In this document: in pieces, positions 46,410-57,079 of the stretch
How the letters are laid out: the number at the start of each line of letters is the position of its first letter
Numbering within the stretch: position 1 is the first letter of the stretch
Origin: Epiperipatus broadwayi
Lineage: Eukaryota > Onychophora > Udeonychophora > Euonychophora > Peripatidae
Direction of reading: 5' to 3'
NCBI GenBank assembly: GCA_028023455.1
Contig: JAQFVV010012536.1
Coordinates: 702,001-766,000, forward strand
DNA length: 64,000 nt
Notes under the pieces: generated by a model
Databases searched by the model: none
The model's input: the letters and a program-made list of their open reading frames with translations, nothing else
Told to the model about the DNA's origin: nothing
Translations under genes and position numbers: made by a program

Positions 46410-49400
46410 ATGCAATCGACAATATCTGAGTTTGATGTCAGAGAGGCAAATGAATGGCCCCTGTACGTTCAACAGATTGAAAATTACTGTTTTATTAACA
46501 GAGTAGAGGAAGATGCGTATAAAACAGCGACATTATTATGTTTTGCAGGAAAAGGGGTCATACAAATAGCTAACAGATTAGCAGAACCCAACACTCCTGA
46601 AAAATTAACCTACGATGAGTTAAAACATCGTTTGTCAAATTATTTTAATCCTCGCCCGTCTAGGCACATCGCCAGACTTCATTTTCGAAATCGCCATCAA
46701 GGCAGAAACGAAAATACGCAGGATTACGACTCAGCCCTACGCGAACTTGCAAAAAACTGCTGTTATGATTCATATTTAGAAGAAGCGCTACTGGAACAAT
46801 TCCTATGTGGAATGAATAGCGACAGTTTGAGGCAGCAGTTACTGGCTGATGAAGACATAAATTATCGTGAAGCTATCAAACGCAGTATCGCTCACGAAAT
46901 AGTAGTAGAGCAAGCAAAAGAATTTGCTGTGAAAAAAGGCGTTGATAGCGATCAAACAGGAATATTTGGTGTTGAAAAACTCAACAAAGGGTCTTCCGAT
47001 AACAAAATCATTAAACAGACAAATAAAATTCGAACAAAGTGCTATTGTTGCGGAAAACTAGGTCACATATCCAAAGATTGCTATTTCAAACATGATCGAT
47101 GTAGACTGTGTAAAAAAATAGGTCACATGGCGAGAATGTGTGAAAATAGAACAATTGACCAAGTTAACGGAAATAAAATACAAAGTATTAATAAAACTAA
47201 ATGTAATATTGTTATAAATAACGTTATAAATCAAGCACAGAAATTTATGACTACTGTGAAAGTCTACGGAAAACCCCTGTCAATGGAAATAGACAGCGGT
47301 AGCGGCATTTCTTTAATTTCCGTAGCCGACTGGAATTCGATCAGGGCGGAAATAAGAGAGCCCCCTAGGCTTAGCAATACTAAGCTTAGAGCATTGGACG
47401 TAAATGGTAAAGAAATAAAAATTAAAGGTGTAGTCCAAGCTAAAATTACTAGTAATAAAGGCAACATTTCAATCTTGCCGCTATATATTGTACACGCCCC
47501 CATAAACCCTCTCATTGGTCGTGACTGGTTTACAGAACTCGGAATTGAAATTTCATTGGTCAAAAAAATTGACAGTGAAAAAGACATAAAAGATCGGTTC
47601 CCTAAACTTTTTAATGGTAAACCAGGATTGATTAAAACTAAACCTGTGTCACTGGAAATGTCACCAGAGGCCGTGCCAATAATTTGCAGACCTCGAAAGG
47701 TCCCTTTCGCACAAAAAGAAAAAGTAGCGAAAGAAATAAATGAGCTAGTGAAGAACGGCGTTCTAGAACCAACAGAGGAAACAGAGTGGGCGACTCTGCT
47801 GGTCGTGATCACCAAACCTAACGGACAGATACGCTTGTGCGGCGATTATCGCATAACTGTCAACAAATCTCTAAATAAACACGCCTACCCCATCCCAAAC
47901 TCCAGAGAAATACTAGCATCACTGCAAAAATCAAAATATTTTGCTAAACTAGATTTAGATGCGGCCTTCCATCAAATTCCAGTAACAAATAAGGCTGCCG
48001 AAATTCTAACACTGACTACTCATGTGGGTCTATTTAAATGCAAACGCCTTCCCTTTGGCATAGCGTCCGCTCCCAGTATATTCCAAGCAAAAATTGAAAC
48101 TCTGCTTACTGGATGCCAGGGCGTTATCCCTTATTTTGACGACATATTAATTACGGCAAGTTCAGAAAATGAATTGCATAGTCGTCTAACTACTGTCTGT
48201 CAAAGGCTAGAAGAGTTTGGAGCGAAATTAAATACGCAAAAATGCATATGGAAGGCCACTGAATTAAAGTTTTTAGGGCACATAGTCTCTAGCTCTGGGA
48301 CAAGGCCATCTCCCGAAAAGGTCAAAGCAGTGTCAGAAGCTAGAAGGCCTAGTAACGTAAAACAATTGCAGGCTTTTTTGGGTTTGGTAAACTATTTTGA
48401 GAACTTCCTAGAGGGCAAAGCTCACATAGCCAAACCATTATACGAGCTACTGAAAAAGAATCAGAAATGGAAGTGGGGAGCAACACAAGAAAGGGCTTTT
48501 CAAAATACTAAAGCTTTACTCGTATCAAACAAATTACTGGTACACTATAATAGCGATCTTGAGATAACACTAACGACTGATGCATCAGAATATGGAGTGG
48601 AGGCAGTAATATGTCACCCAGCTCAATCTGGGGAACGTCCTATAGCATACGCGTCGCGCACTTTGTCCCAAGCTGAAAAAAATTATAGTCAGCTGGACAA
48701 AGAAGCGCTAGCCATAGTATTTGGAATTCGTAAATTCCACCAGTATTTATACGGTCGTTATTTCAAAATCATGACAGACCACAAACCACTTCTGGGAATT
48801 TTAGGCATCAAACAAATTCCGGAACACCTCAGCCCGCGCATGTTGAGATGGATTAACATACTCTCTGGGTATGATTACAGTCTGGAATATAAAAAGGGAA
48901 AGACTATTGGTCACGCCGACGTGTTATCCCGAATGCCTGACAACTCAGAGAACACTACAAGCGAAATAGAAGTCAATTACATTGATGCGCTTCAAAGCCA
49001 GACTCTTAATAGCCGAAAAGTAGCAGCATGGACCAATGAAGACGCTGGCTACAAATGGCTGATGGAGAAAATTAGAAGAGGCTGGCCAGCACAACGTCCT
49101 CCGTTTTTGCACATAGAGCTATGGAAAGCTCGCGAAAAACTATCAATATGTAAAGGTTGCATTCTTAAAGGCGATCAGGTCCTAATACCAAAAATAGGCA
49201 GATCGCACATGCTAAATTTATTACATGAAGGTCATCCAGGCATTGTCAGGGCAAAAGCGTTAGCCCGTAGTTATGTATGGTGGCCGAGAATCACCACTGA
49301 TATAGAAACATTCATAAAAAATGTTCTAGCTGTCAGTCATGTGCAAAAGCACCCCCAGCGAAATATGAAGCATGGAAAGAAGCAGAGAAACCTTGGCAGA

Positions 49401-49451
49401 GAATTCACATTGACCACTGCGGTCCAATCCACGGACAATTATTTCTGGTAG
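46410..49451 (+). CDS. Gypsy gag-pol polyprotein (to integrase frame break)
   Basis: I choose ATG 46410; the frame is open upstream to 46401, which is only TTG. Gag: residues ~1-200, with FNPRPSRHIARLHFRNR typical of retrotransposon gag. Two CCHC zinc knuckles follow (CYCCGKLGHISKDC about residue 211; CRLCKKIGHMARMC about 231). Protease active site DSGSG about 295. RT has CGDYR about 477, LDLDAAFHQI and the catalytic YFDD about 575 (Phe where Val, Ile, Leu or Met is commoner). RNase H has TTDASEYG, DKEAL and MTDHKPL (about 723-792). Integrase zinc-binding start LLHEGHPG about 937. After about residue 970 the frame is wrong and runs 40-odd unrelated residues to the stop; integrase continues at 49322. 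Confidence 0.92.
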   Translation: MQSTISEFDVREANEWPLYVQQIENYCFINRVEEDAYKTATLLCFAGKGVIQIANRLAEPNTPEKLTYDELKHRLSNYFNPRPSRHIARLHFRNRHQGRNENTQDYDSALRELAKNCCYDSYLEEALLEQFLCGMNSDSLRQQLLADEDINYREAIKRSIAHEIVVEQAKEFAVKKGVDSDQTGIFGVEKLNKGSSDNKIIKQTNKIRTKCYCCGKLGHISKDCYFKHDRCRLCKKIGHMARMCENRTIDQVNGNKIQSINKTKCNIVINNVINQAQKFMTTVKVYGKPLSMEIDSGSGISLISVADWNSIRAEIREPPRLSNTKLRALDVNGKEIKIKGVVQAKITSNKGNISILPLYIVHAPINPLIGRDWFTELGIEISLVKKIDSEKDIKDRFPKLFNGKPGLIKTKPVSLEMSPEAVPIICRPRKVPFAQKEKVAKEINELVKNGVLEPTEETEWATLLVVITKPNGQIRLCGDYRITVNKSLNKHAYPIPNSREILASLQKSKYFAKLDLDAAFHQIPVTNKAAEILTLTTHVGLFKCKRLPFGIASAPSIFQAKIETLLTGCQGVIPYFDDILITASSENELHSRLTTVCQRLEEFGAKLNTQKCIWKATELKFLGHIVSSSGTRPSPEKVKAVSEARRPSNVKQLQAFLGLVNYFENFLEGKAHIAKPLYELLKKNQKWKWGATQERAFQNTKALLVSNKLLVHYNSDLEITLTTDASEYGVEAVICHPAQSGERPIAYASRTLSQAEKNYSQLDKEALAIVFGIRKFHQYLYGRYFKIMTDHKPLLGILGIKQIPEHLSPRMLRWINILSGYDYSLEYKKGKTIGHADVLSRMPDNSENTTSEIEVNYIDALQSQTLNSRKVAAWTNEDAGYKWLMEKIRRGWPAQRPPFLHIELWKAREKLSICKGCILKGDQVLIPKIGRSHMLNLLHEGHPGIVRAKALARSYVWWPRITTDIETFIKNVLAVSHVQKHPQRNMKHGKKQRNLGREFTLTTAVQSTDNYFW

Positions 49452-50290
49452 TGGTCGATGCCTACTCAGGATGGTCAGAATATAAAACAGTGAAAAACAC
49501 AAGTTCGGATGAGACACTGGACAAGCTCATGGAAATTTTTTCATACCATGGGCTACCGGAAACCCTCGTATCCGATAATGGAACCGGTTTCACGTCTGAA
49601 AAATTTGCCGAATTTATGCAGGAATGGGGGATTAAGCACATCCTTACCCCTCCCTACCACCCCCAATCAAATGGACTGGCCGAGAAAGCGGTACAAAGCT
49701 TAAAGTCATCCATGAATAAATTGGGAAAAGGAAGACTCCAAGAGGCAATTTTCATGGCGTTGCTATATCAGCATTCCACACCCACAGCTAAAACGGGCAG
49801 ATCACCTGCAGAAAAATATTTAGGCCGGAAGTTACGCACAAAACTCTCAGCAATAATGCCATCAAAAGAGCATCAAATGCCGATTACAGTAAACAACAAA
49901 TTTTCACCTGATGAACGAATCTGGGTGAAAAATAATTTAAATAAATCGTGGACTCGAGCATACGTTGTACGCCATTTAAGTAAACAAGTGGTTGCTGTTC
50001 GTATGGCAGACGGCAAAATATTACGTAAGCACATTAACCAATTGCGCAAGAGTGCAATAACAGAATGCACTCCACAATTGTTTAAAAGTAATGATGACAA
50101 AGAAAATGATACTCACTATAAAACTAAAAGTGAAACAGAAATCATTACTGCTGACGAGGAAAATCAAAATAGTGAAGAAAATGAAATAGTTACAGATGGT
50201 GAAACTAAATCACCCCCACGCGCAAAGAGGAGAACAAAAATTCCCCTCCGCCTGCACGATTATGTGTTAAGTTCAGAGAAGAAGAAATGA
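49322..50290 (+). CDS. Gypsy integrase, downstream frame
   Basis: The frame that carries integrase onward: its zinc-binding Cys pair and HIDHCGP (first catalytic Asp) precede GTG 49451, then AYSGWSEY, VSDNGTGF (second Asp, about residue 42 counting from 49451) and NGLAEKAVQSL (Glu about 78). The Asp-Glu spacing is 35 residues, the D,D-35-E rule. The C-terminal part (ERIWVKN, HINQLRKS) matches Gypsy integrase tails. No start codon is expected: it is entered from gag-pol either by a -1 frameshift or was once one frame. The break is at a run of six A (49316-49321). Confidence 0.88.
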   Translation, partial: CSSCQSCAKAPPAKYEAWKEAEKPWQRIHIDHCGPIHGQLFLVVVDAYSGWSEYKTVKNTSSDETLDKLMEIFSYHGLPETLVSDNGTGFTSEKFAEFMQEWGIKHILTPPYHPQSNGLAEKAVQSLKSSMNKLGKGRLQEAIFMALLYQHSTPTAKTGRSPAEKYLGRKLRTKLSAIMPSKEHQMPITVNNKFSPDERIWVKNNLNKSWTRAYVVRHLSKQVVAVRMADGKILRKHINQLRKSAITECTPQLFKSNDDKENDTHYKTKSETEIITADEENQNSEENEIVTDGETKSPPRAKRRTKIPLRLHDYVLSSEKKK

Positions 50291-50330
50291 AAAAAATCTT
50301 TTTTTTAAAAAAAAAAAATGTTACGTCGCT

Positions 50331-50346
50331 GAACTTGGGGGAGGCG
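50331..50346 (+). promoter_or_regulatory. polypurine tract
   Basis: GAACTTGGGGGAGGCG directly before the 3' LTR; primes plus-strand synthesis in LTR elements. It follows an A/T homopolymer patch after the integrase stop. Confidence 0.75.
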
Positions 50347-51062
50347 TGCTATGTGTGTGTGTATTCACATATACACGCAATAATAATAACTCTATTAACT
50401 CCATATATGTGTGTGTATTAACAGATACACGCAATAATAATGTAACTGTTACAAATGAATACAAGTATGTGTGTGTATGCTTATTAACAGAGATACGCAA
50501 TAATAATGTAACTATTACAAATATTCAAGTATGTGCGTTTATGCTAAAGGCATCACAGAAATGATTAAGGTTGGTCAGAGATAACCAGACTGACCACTTT
50601 GTACCTCGTGTCATGGGATGACCAATGGAAATAGAGAGTGTTACAAACCGGGACGGCGGGAAAAAACAAGGTTAGACTTGCTAGGTGAAGTTGAGGAATG
50701 GATGCGTTTTCCTGAGTGCACAGACACTACTTCACTTTCAGCTCGTCTCGCAGAGAGGTCTACCTCCGAACGTACTAAAGTAGACCTAGGGACTATTACA
50801 GGTCGTATAGACTTTAATATTGTTTATTGTAAGCCTTCGGGCCTTTAAGACTAGAGTTGTATAATAATGTGTTAGTCAGTTTACCTTTGTAATAATTGTA
50901 TTATATATTAATCCTTGTATATGTATTTTGTATATAAACCTATTAACTCCACTACCGTGTTCGTGTGTTTAATTATATAATTACTTGTCGCTGTTGAGTG
51001 CGATAAATCTCACTCGAACCTCGACCATATATATATATATCCGACTAGTACTGGATATTGCA
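50347..51062 (+). mobile_element. Gypsy 3' LTR
   Basis: 716 bp, TG...CA, with the same tandem units and TATATAAA (50931-50938) as the 5' LTR. It differs by CGG/CAG at about 50752, C/T near 50793, CTGCGGG/CTTCGGG near 50836, one missing base near 50928 and one extra TA near 51035. Confidence 0.95.
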
Positions 51063-51067
51063 TTGAC

Positions 51068-51764
51068 TGATTGTAAATACTGTATAAGTTATTATAAAAA
51101 AAATCTAGAATAGTAATAGAATTGCAAATAAATACATTTTTGGTTATTCAAACTATTTTTTCTAAATTAGTCATAAAAATGTTGATGTCAGAAAAATGTC
51201 AGATCAGACTACAAAAGCACTGTTTGTCAAGGCAGTTAGAAGGTGAGGCTAAATCTCTATTATCTTTGTCAAATTTTCAATTTCCTTGCCACCTATGAAA
51301 TTTTTTCAAACTAAAATTTTATATCATAATGTATATAGAAAAATGTGCATATCTCAATATAAAGCTTACGAAAATTACCACGAGGGGGCGAATTACTGAA
51401 AAATATGAGAAAACATGGACCTACCATTGAGAGAATTAATTAATACAATGTGCTTCATCATTATATTATCAGCACAAAATTTAAATACTAAAATTATAAT
51501 GACCATTTGTTGAGTATTTTCACACTATTTAAACTTTCTGAAAATTCTTGATTACTGGTAAAAAAAAAAAAAACCCATGTATTCCATAGTAGCTTACTGT
51601 TGCACTTACACAAATCAGTTATTTGCAGTAGTAAATTTATACGGTGATACTTTCATTATATATAAATTAAACATTGACTATTATTTTTTAAAATTATTAA
51701 TCAAATTGTGTGAGTTAATAAAACTGCAAAATGAATTTCTCATTGCCTATATCAGTATAAAAAC
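51068..51764. other. AT-rich non-coding stretch
   Basis: No gene recognised; an 82-codon ORF (51577-51825) runs into the adjacent foldback element and looks incidental. Confidence 0.5.
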
Positions 51765-51777
51765 AAAAACAATACAA

Positions 51778-51955
51778 TTCAAAATACAGCAAAACTCTCC
51801 ATATAGTAGTGCCATCTTGTGCTAACAAGAGCAATCAATGGATGCCAGAAGCACAAGATGGCACTACTATATGGAGAGTTTTGCTGTATTTTGAATTGTT
51901 TAATAACAATTATTGTGCTAGTATGAGATAGTGATCATGTGATGTTTAGTGGTTT
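51778..51955. mobile_element. foldback element family A with perfect 48-bp stem
   Basis: Flanked by the 13-bp direct repeat AAAAACAATACAA (51765-51777, 51956-51968). A perfect 48-bp inverted repeat (51775-51822 with 51851-51898) encloses a 28-nt loop containing ATCAATGGATGCCAGAA. It overlaps the left direct repeat by three bases. A single-copy tail ends GATCATGTGATGTTTAGTGG. No mismatch in the stem implies recent origin or gene conversion. Non-coding. Confidence 0.85.
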
Positions 51956-52065
51956 AAAAACAATACAACAGAATAAAAAAAGTCACGTTATAAATTATTT
52001 TACAGCATATTAAATTCTTATATGTTGTGGTTTCCTGAAAGTTTGTGATGCTGATATTTTAGTTG

Positions 52066-52705
52066 TATTTATATATTGGACTATTTCCATCATCTAATAT
52101 TGAGTTTTGAATGTACATAGAAAAATTTAGCTTTATTTAAATTTTCAAAGTACATTCAACTGTTAGTATTGTCACACAGGTTAGTATATACACAACGTTT
52201 CAAGAGGTATTATTCTCCTCTCTTCTTTAGGTGTTGCTGGCCTGAACAGTGAAGGTACTAGCATGGGAATCGAGCCTGAACTTTTAGATTCTTGAATATT
52301 TAATTTTAAGGTAATACTCTAACCAAAATGACTCATCACTGGCCTGATTAGTGACAGTACTAGCATGGGAATCGAACCTGGACTCTTAGATTTTTTAATA
52401 TTAAATTTTAAGGTAACACTCTAACCGAGCCATCATGCCCAGTTGGTTAGAGCATTACCTTAAAAATGTAATATTTCAAAAATATAAAGGTTCAGGTTCG
52501 ATTCCCATGCTAATCCCATTACCAATTAGGCCAGCAACACCTGAAGAAGAGAGGAGATAGCACCACTTGAAAGATTGTGTACATATTATTTTGTGTGCTG
52601 TTGCTAACAATTGAATGTAATTGAAAATTTAAATAAAGTTAAATTTTTCTAACGACATTCATACTAGATGATGGAAATAGCCCAATATATAAATATACTT
52701 TTATA
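52066..52705. mobile_element. inverted pair of tRNA-derived SINEs with a third head
   Basis: Outer arms pair: AAATTTAGCTTTATTTAAAT... on the left against AAATAAAGTTAAATTTTTCT on the right, and AGGTGTTGCTGGCCT against AGGCCAGCAACACCT. A plus-strand tRNA-like head (about 52437-52515) has GTTGGTTAGAGCATTACC (A box) and AGGTTCGATTCCCATGC (B box). Minus-strand heads lie at about 52250-52330 and 52330-52436. The 3' tail also occurs alone at 18.2 kb. This SINE family is distinct from the GGTGGCCTAGTG family. Confidence 0.75.
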
Positions 52706-53679
52706 TGTTGTATTTATAAAAAATCTTTTAAAACTTTTACATATACTTTTTAATTTTTAAAAAAGTAAAAAAAAAAATACATGCGACATAAAGAAATATA
52801 TTATTCTATATCTTAATGCATTCTTTAATATGAATAAATGGTACACACACGCAGACACACACACATGTAAATTATCAAATAAATTAATTTCTTTAGGTTT
52901 TTGTAACTTATTAAATGATATTAATTATAATATTATATATATATTACATTAAACTTAATCGATTTTTAAATATTAAATGTTGTTATAGTAAATGATATAA
53001 ATTCCCATCTCAGTACTTGACAATAGTATAATAAGAAAATGAAATCCTTTCGTTATTGGTTTTCTTTGTAATGTCTTAAGACAGAGTGTGGTGTAATAAT
53101 CATTTGAATTATTTTCTTTTTATATTGATCAAGTAGATTGATTTTTATTAACAAAGAATTCCTTCTTTTGTATAAATATAAGCGTTCTAAATTATAATAA
53201 CAGTAAAAATAAATATTATTAATATAGAAATTATATAGAAGAATTTTCAGTTACTTATATTGTAATCATTATCGATTGAACTTACAAAGACAAAAGATAT
53301 GTGATTTACCCAGAAAATGCGTATAGTAAAGCCACGGTACACATTGTATCAATTTTGGCACTACTAAAATTATAATGCAAATGAACTTTATAAAAATGTA
53401 AATAAACAAACTTAAAAACGTTAAAATACATAAATTTAATAAATGTTATGATGTAATAGAATGTCGTACAAGATATTTGTTAAAAGAATTCCTTTGTGAA
53501 AGATTGAAATCACATATATTTACTTCTTCACTTAATCATTTCTAAATTTTGATGTGATAAAGTATTTTGCACAACAGAATGTCTTCTGAATGTAAAGCTA
53601 AATCTTTTATAAAATTAAAAAATTTTGTAAATGAAAGTTATCAGTTTAGTAAAACCACCTTAAAACTTTTTTACTGTCA
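52706..53679. other. AT-rich non-coding stretch
   Basis: Short CA and TA runs near 52850 and 52930; nothing else supported. Confidence 0.5.
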
Positions 53680-53770
53680 AGCGTTGGTGGCCTAGTGATT
53701 AGGATAGCTGCCTTCCAAGTAGTTGGCCTGGGTGCGCTTCTCGGTCAATGCTTTGACATAAGGAAAAAAA
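53680..53770 (+). mobile_element. tRNA-derived SINE
   Basis: GTTGGTGGCCTAGTGATTAG (A box), GCTGCCTTCCAAGTAG, a B-box-like segment and GGTCAATGCTTTGACATA with an A-rich end. The clearest copy of this subfamily. Confidence 0.8.
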
Positions 53771-53933
53771 ACCTTTCTACTGCATCAGTTTGAACAGTTT
53801 AGATTAATATGGATTCAAAAAACATCAAAAATAAGATCATAGTCTGATTTCATAGAAAAAAAAGTATTGTCCAGAGTGTTTTTAATTGTGGAAGAGTCTG
53901 ACACTTTGCTTCTAATCCCTCAAAAATTAATGA

Positions 53934-54470
53934 GTGCTGAAGGTTTTGACCCAAACAATGACTTTTTATTTTATACCCAAGCTCATGCAACTGTTAATGA
54001 GCTACCATGTCACTCACTGTTGTCTGTATTTCATTATTAATTCTTTTCTTCAATCTATCAGCTTCTCTTATCATCTAGTTCTTAACATTGAACTAAATAT
54101 TAGCATTGAAAATCAACCCATTCTTCAATGCAATAATACTATTAGACTTCCGTTAAAGACTTCTATACCAGAAGCTATTAATTCTGAAATATACAACCTC
54201 TTCAAAAAATTAATATAATTTCCTTATGCCCCACTGAGGCTTGGATGGTCTTCACCAATATTGTTAAACCAATTATTATGCACCATACAAAGAAAAACAA
54301 TGTTACATCAAAAACTAAAACTTAATTCATGTGATCTTCCTTTGATCCCTTCTATTATCCATCTTAAACAATATTTTAAAAAAAATCAAACTTCCTACAA
54401 TATATCGAATTAAATTTGTACAAATAATTTGTCGTTTGAATTATCAGGCTTATCATGGACTCATGTTATG
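53934..54470 (+). pseudogene. unrecognised decayed coding remnant
   Basis: A 94-codon frame (53934-54218) followed, across stops and shifts, by LPLIPSIIHLKQYFKK and similar segments with a more protein-like composition than the surrounding AT-rich DNA. I do not recognise the family. Probably a mobile-element protein, by context only. Confidence 0.3.
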
Positions 54471-55599
54471 GATTAAGCATGGCAATGGGTATTGATTTAT
54501 ATAAGAGTAAGATCTAAGCATAGATAATTCACTTATTCTTTTAAATCATTTCATGATGGGTGAGTGCAAGTAAATTACCAATAGCACATGTCTGAAATGT
54601 TTGGCTTCTTCTCACATGATTATATATTTTTAGTAAATCATTATACATGTGTTTGTGCTTGTGCACAATAAAAAAATTATGTAATTGAATGTTAACGAGA
54701 ATAAAAATTGTAGGTATTTTGCAATTTCACTATAGTCTAATCTTTATTTATATAATTAGTCACAGTATAATAAATTTTATGTTGTATAAATAAATATTTG
54801 AGTGAAATTATACCCACATTCACTATCTCTAGTAATAACCACTGGCTACTGTGCTCATGATGCCAGTGAGGTTCACAGTAGAATAACCGTCAGATGTAAG
54901 GTTACCTGTAAAAAACAAGCAATATCTGACCAAGAGTATCTGCTATTGCTTTGGAAGATTGAATAATCGTTTATCAAAGGTTAAGTACTGATTGCAATAC
55001 AAAAGACTTTTCTCTTTTCTTCTTCCTTTTCTTTAATAAGTTAATGTAGGATCCAATTGTTATGAGCATCTTATGCTATTTCTCACCTCTCTATATTATT
55101 TCTAGCAATAACATTGGGTGTTTTGGCACTCATATTCTCATCACATAATTACACGGACAACTTTTCTGCCTCCATTTCACATTATCAATTTGGAACTTAA
55201 TCCCTTAATAATTGAAAAAAAAAAACAATGATGAGACAGACTTGGTAGACTAAAGCCTTTAGTTGGGATCCTTTCTTGAGGTAACACAATCACTCATGAT
55301 ACACCTTAAAACTGGATTTGAGATAGAAGTTTTAGTTGTGCTAAGACTATATTTTTAGGCAGCCATATTTAGGAATCCCTTAGTTACCACGTATGTGAAG
55401 AAGACAAACAAAATGAATTTTAAAAATGACCTATATTTGATGGTCTGACTAAGTTGCCATGCTTGAAAATTACTGATAGAGATAATGATATTACCAGTAA
55501 TAATGGTAAAGCAGGAGTCAGTGATAGTACGAAAGGTAAGTATGACATGCAAACTTGATACCCATTCTCCTAAATCAGAATGAAGAACAGTACTAATGA
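54471..55599. other. non-coding stretch
   Basis: No gene recognised. The 90-codon minus-strand ORF at 55355-55627 lies antisense to a LINE-like remnant and is probably incidental. Confidence 0.4.
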
Positions 55600-55990
55600 A
55601 TAATAAGCTATTATGATTTAAACTCAATATAATTGCTCTTACTGAAACTCATTTAATAGAAAAAAACCTTTAATAGAACAATCATATGACTACAAGTTAT
55701 TTTAAAGTGGATATCAGTCAGTGAGAGAAGAATACATGGTTTTTATACTTGTTATAAAGTCTAATTTACTATCTTCTATTCTTGGAATTTCTCAATGTAA
55801 ATTAACTGAGTTAAAAGCTTGGCTAACAAAATGACAACTGTATTCATTTTATCAGTGTTTATGTTCCAATATGAAGGAATTCAGAAAAAAGCATTCATTC
55901 TGTTCTGGATAATAAGTACTACTTTCTTTGATACAAGCAGTAAATTGTCTATCACTAGCATTTTGTTTAAGCAGAAAAATCACTATTAAA
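55600..55990 (+). pseudogene. LINE APE-endonuclease remnant
   Basis: Plus-strand frames give IALTETHLIE ((L/V)TET motif), then HGFYTCYK, and later CIHFISVYVP (cf. the (I/V)NVYxP motif). Stops and shifts throughout. A SINE at 56054 follows. Lineage uncertain. Confidence 0.5.
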
Positions 55991-56053
55991 AACATGCATG
56001 TATCTATACTTAATAGATTACATTATAATTAGCAATTTAGAATACTTTGTCTT

Positions 56054-56158
56054 GTGTTGTTAGCTGAGAGGTATCGCAGCAGCCATGCAAGCAAGTAGTT
56101 GGTTGCAGACGGTTGTGGGTACGCTTCCCAGCTGATGCTATGACATATAAAAAAAAGA
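56054..56158 (+). mobile_element. tRNA-derived SINE
   Basis: GTTGTTAGCTGAGAGGTATC, GCCATGCAAGCAAGTAG, TGTGGGTACGCTTCCCAGC and GATGCTATGACATAT with an A-rich end. Subfamily of the 32.4-kb copy. Confidence 0.8.
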
Positions 56159-56354
56159 GAAGTCCATATTATGTAAATATTTATCATGACAGATTGGGTT
56201 GAATGCACCATGGATTAGTACCCCAAAATTATAATGACAGTTGCATTCAAAATATTCTATTCCAATCATATTCAAAATAAAATTGGTGCTCTTTTATCTA
56301 CTTTTCAATTGCTAATTTGGACTTTTAATCCTGCGTATTATTGAGATGTGGAAT

Positions 56355-56425
56355 TATCTTCATCATCATCATCATCATTATCAACCATTATCAATCCACT
56401 GCAGGATGAAGGTCCTCCCAACATT
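56355..56425. repeat. CAT microsatellite with conserved element tail
   Basis: A (CAT)n run passing into TATCAATCCACTGCAGGATG and AAGGTCCTCCCAAC, a layout often seen at the 3' ends of RTE-like LINEs in invertebrates; a pyrimidine-rich tract follows to about 56540. The family assignment is inference. Confidence 0.45.
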
Positions 56426-56924
56426 AATCCTCCTCTTCCCTTCTTTTTTTCTTCTCTTCCCCCCACCCCCCCACACTTTTTTTTTCCATCCCTCCCCCTT
56501 TTATATGGTCTCTCTTTCTCTTTTTCTCTTATAGTGGTTTAAATACAAGTAAATCTATTTTTGAGCTCAATAAAAAAGTGTCATTAGTTTTCTGAAAATG
56601 ATATTAGCAGCATTTTCTGCTTAGCAGAATAATAAATTAAATGCAGAACTTTATAATAAATAGAGGAAATTAAAGATAGGAGTTCAACAACTGGCAAGAG
56701 GACTTAAAAATGATTGATGGATTAAAACAACAAAGGGTATATAGACATTTTTCTGATCATGATCACATTAAATCTATTTTTTGATGTACTAAAAGAATCA
56801 AGTACGTCTGAGAAAAGATATCACAATTTTATTAAATCTAGCAGTGGCAATCTCTTATATGATGATAGTTTGAATAGGTAGAAGTAATATTTTTATTCTA
56901 TTTCAAATAAAAGTACCACAAACA

Positions 56925-57075
56925 CTAGATTCCACAAGATTTAAAAGACCCAGAAAAAGACCACATATGAGATGGATGGATGAAATAAGAAAGTATGCAG
57001 GGGTGATGTGGAGAAAAGAGGCTAGAGATCAGAGAAGAGGGATTGAACTTGGAGAGATCTTTATTATGCAGTAGA
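56925..57075 (+). pseudogene. LINE 3' end remnant (endonuclease-reverse transcriptase C-terminus)
   Basis: Plus-strand translation from about 56935: DLKDPEKDHI in one frame and, in another, RPRKRPHMRWMDEIRKYAGV, then MWRREARDQRRGIELGEIF and a stop near 57072. This is the RGRPxxRWxD(D/E)I...AGVxW...A.DR C-terminal signature of RTE-like LINE proteins. A GAT-rich tail (GACGATGATAATAA) follows. Better preserved than the 15.3- and 62.1-kb copies but 5'-truncated. Confidence 0.75.
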
Positions 57076-57079
57076 TTGA

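Larger units (their letters stand above)
45567..51062 (+). mobile_element. Ty3/Gypsy LTR retrotransposon, nearly intact
   Basis: 5496 bp: LTR, primer-binding site, gag-pol, polypurine tract, LTR. The perfect 5-bp duplication TTGAC flanks it (45562-45566 and 51063-51067). Domain order gag, protease, RT, RNase H, integrase is that of Ty3/Gypsy. There is no envelope ORF. Base composition is richer in GC than the surroundings, consistent with a recent arrival that has not yet drifted. A single frame break in integrase is the only obvious damage. Confidence 0.95.

Noticed and set aside
47264-47815. A 183-codon minus-strand ORF inside the Gypsy pol
   Set aside because: Antisense shadow of the protease-RT coding region; no similarity of its own that I recognise.
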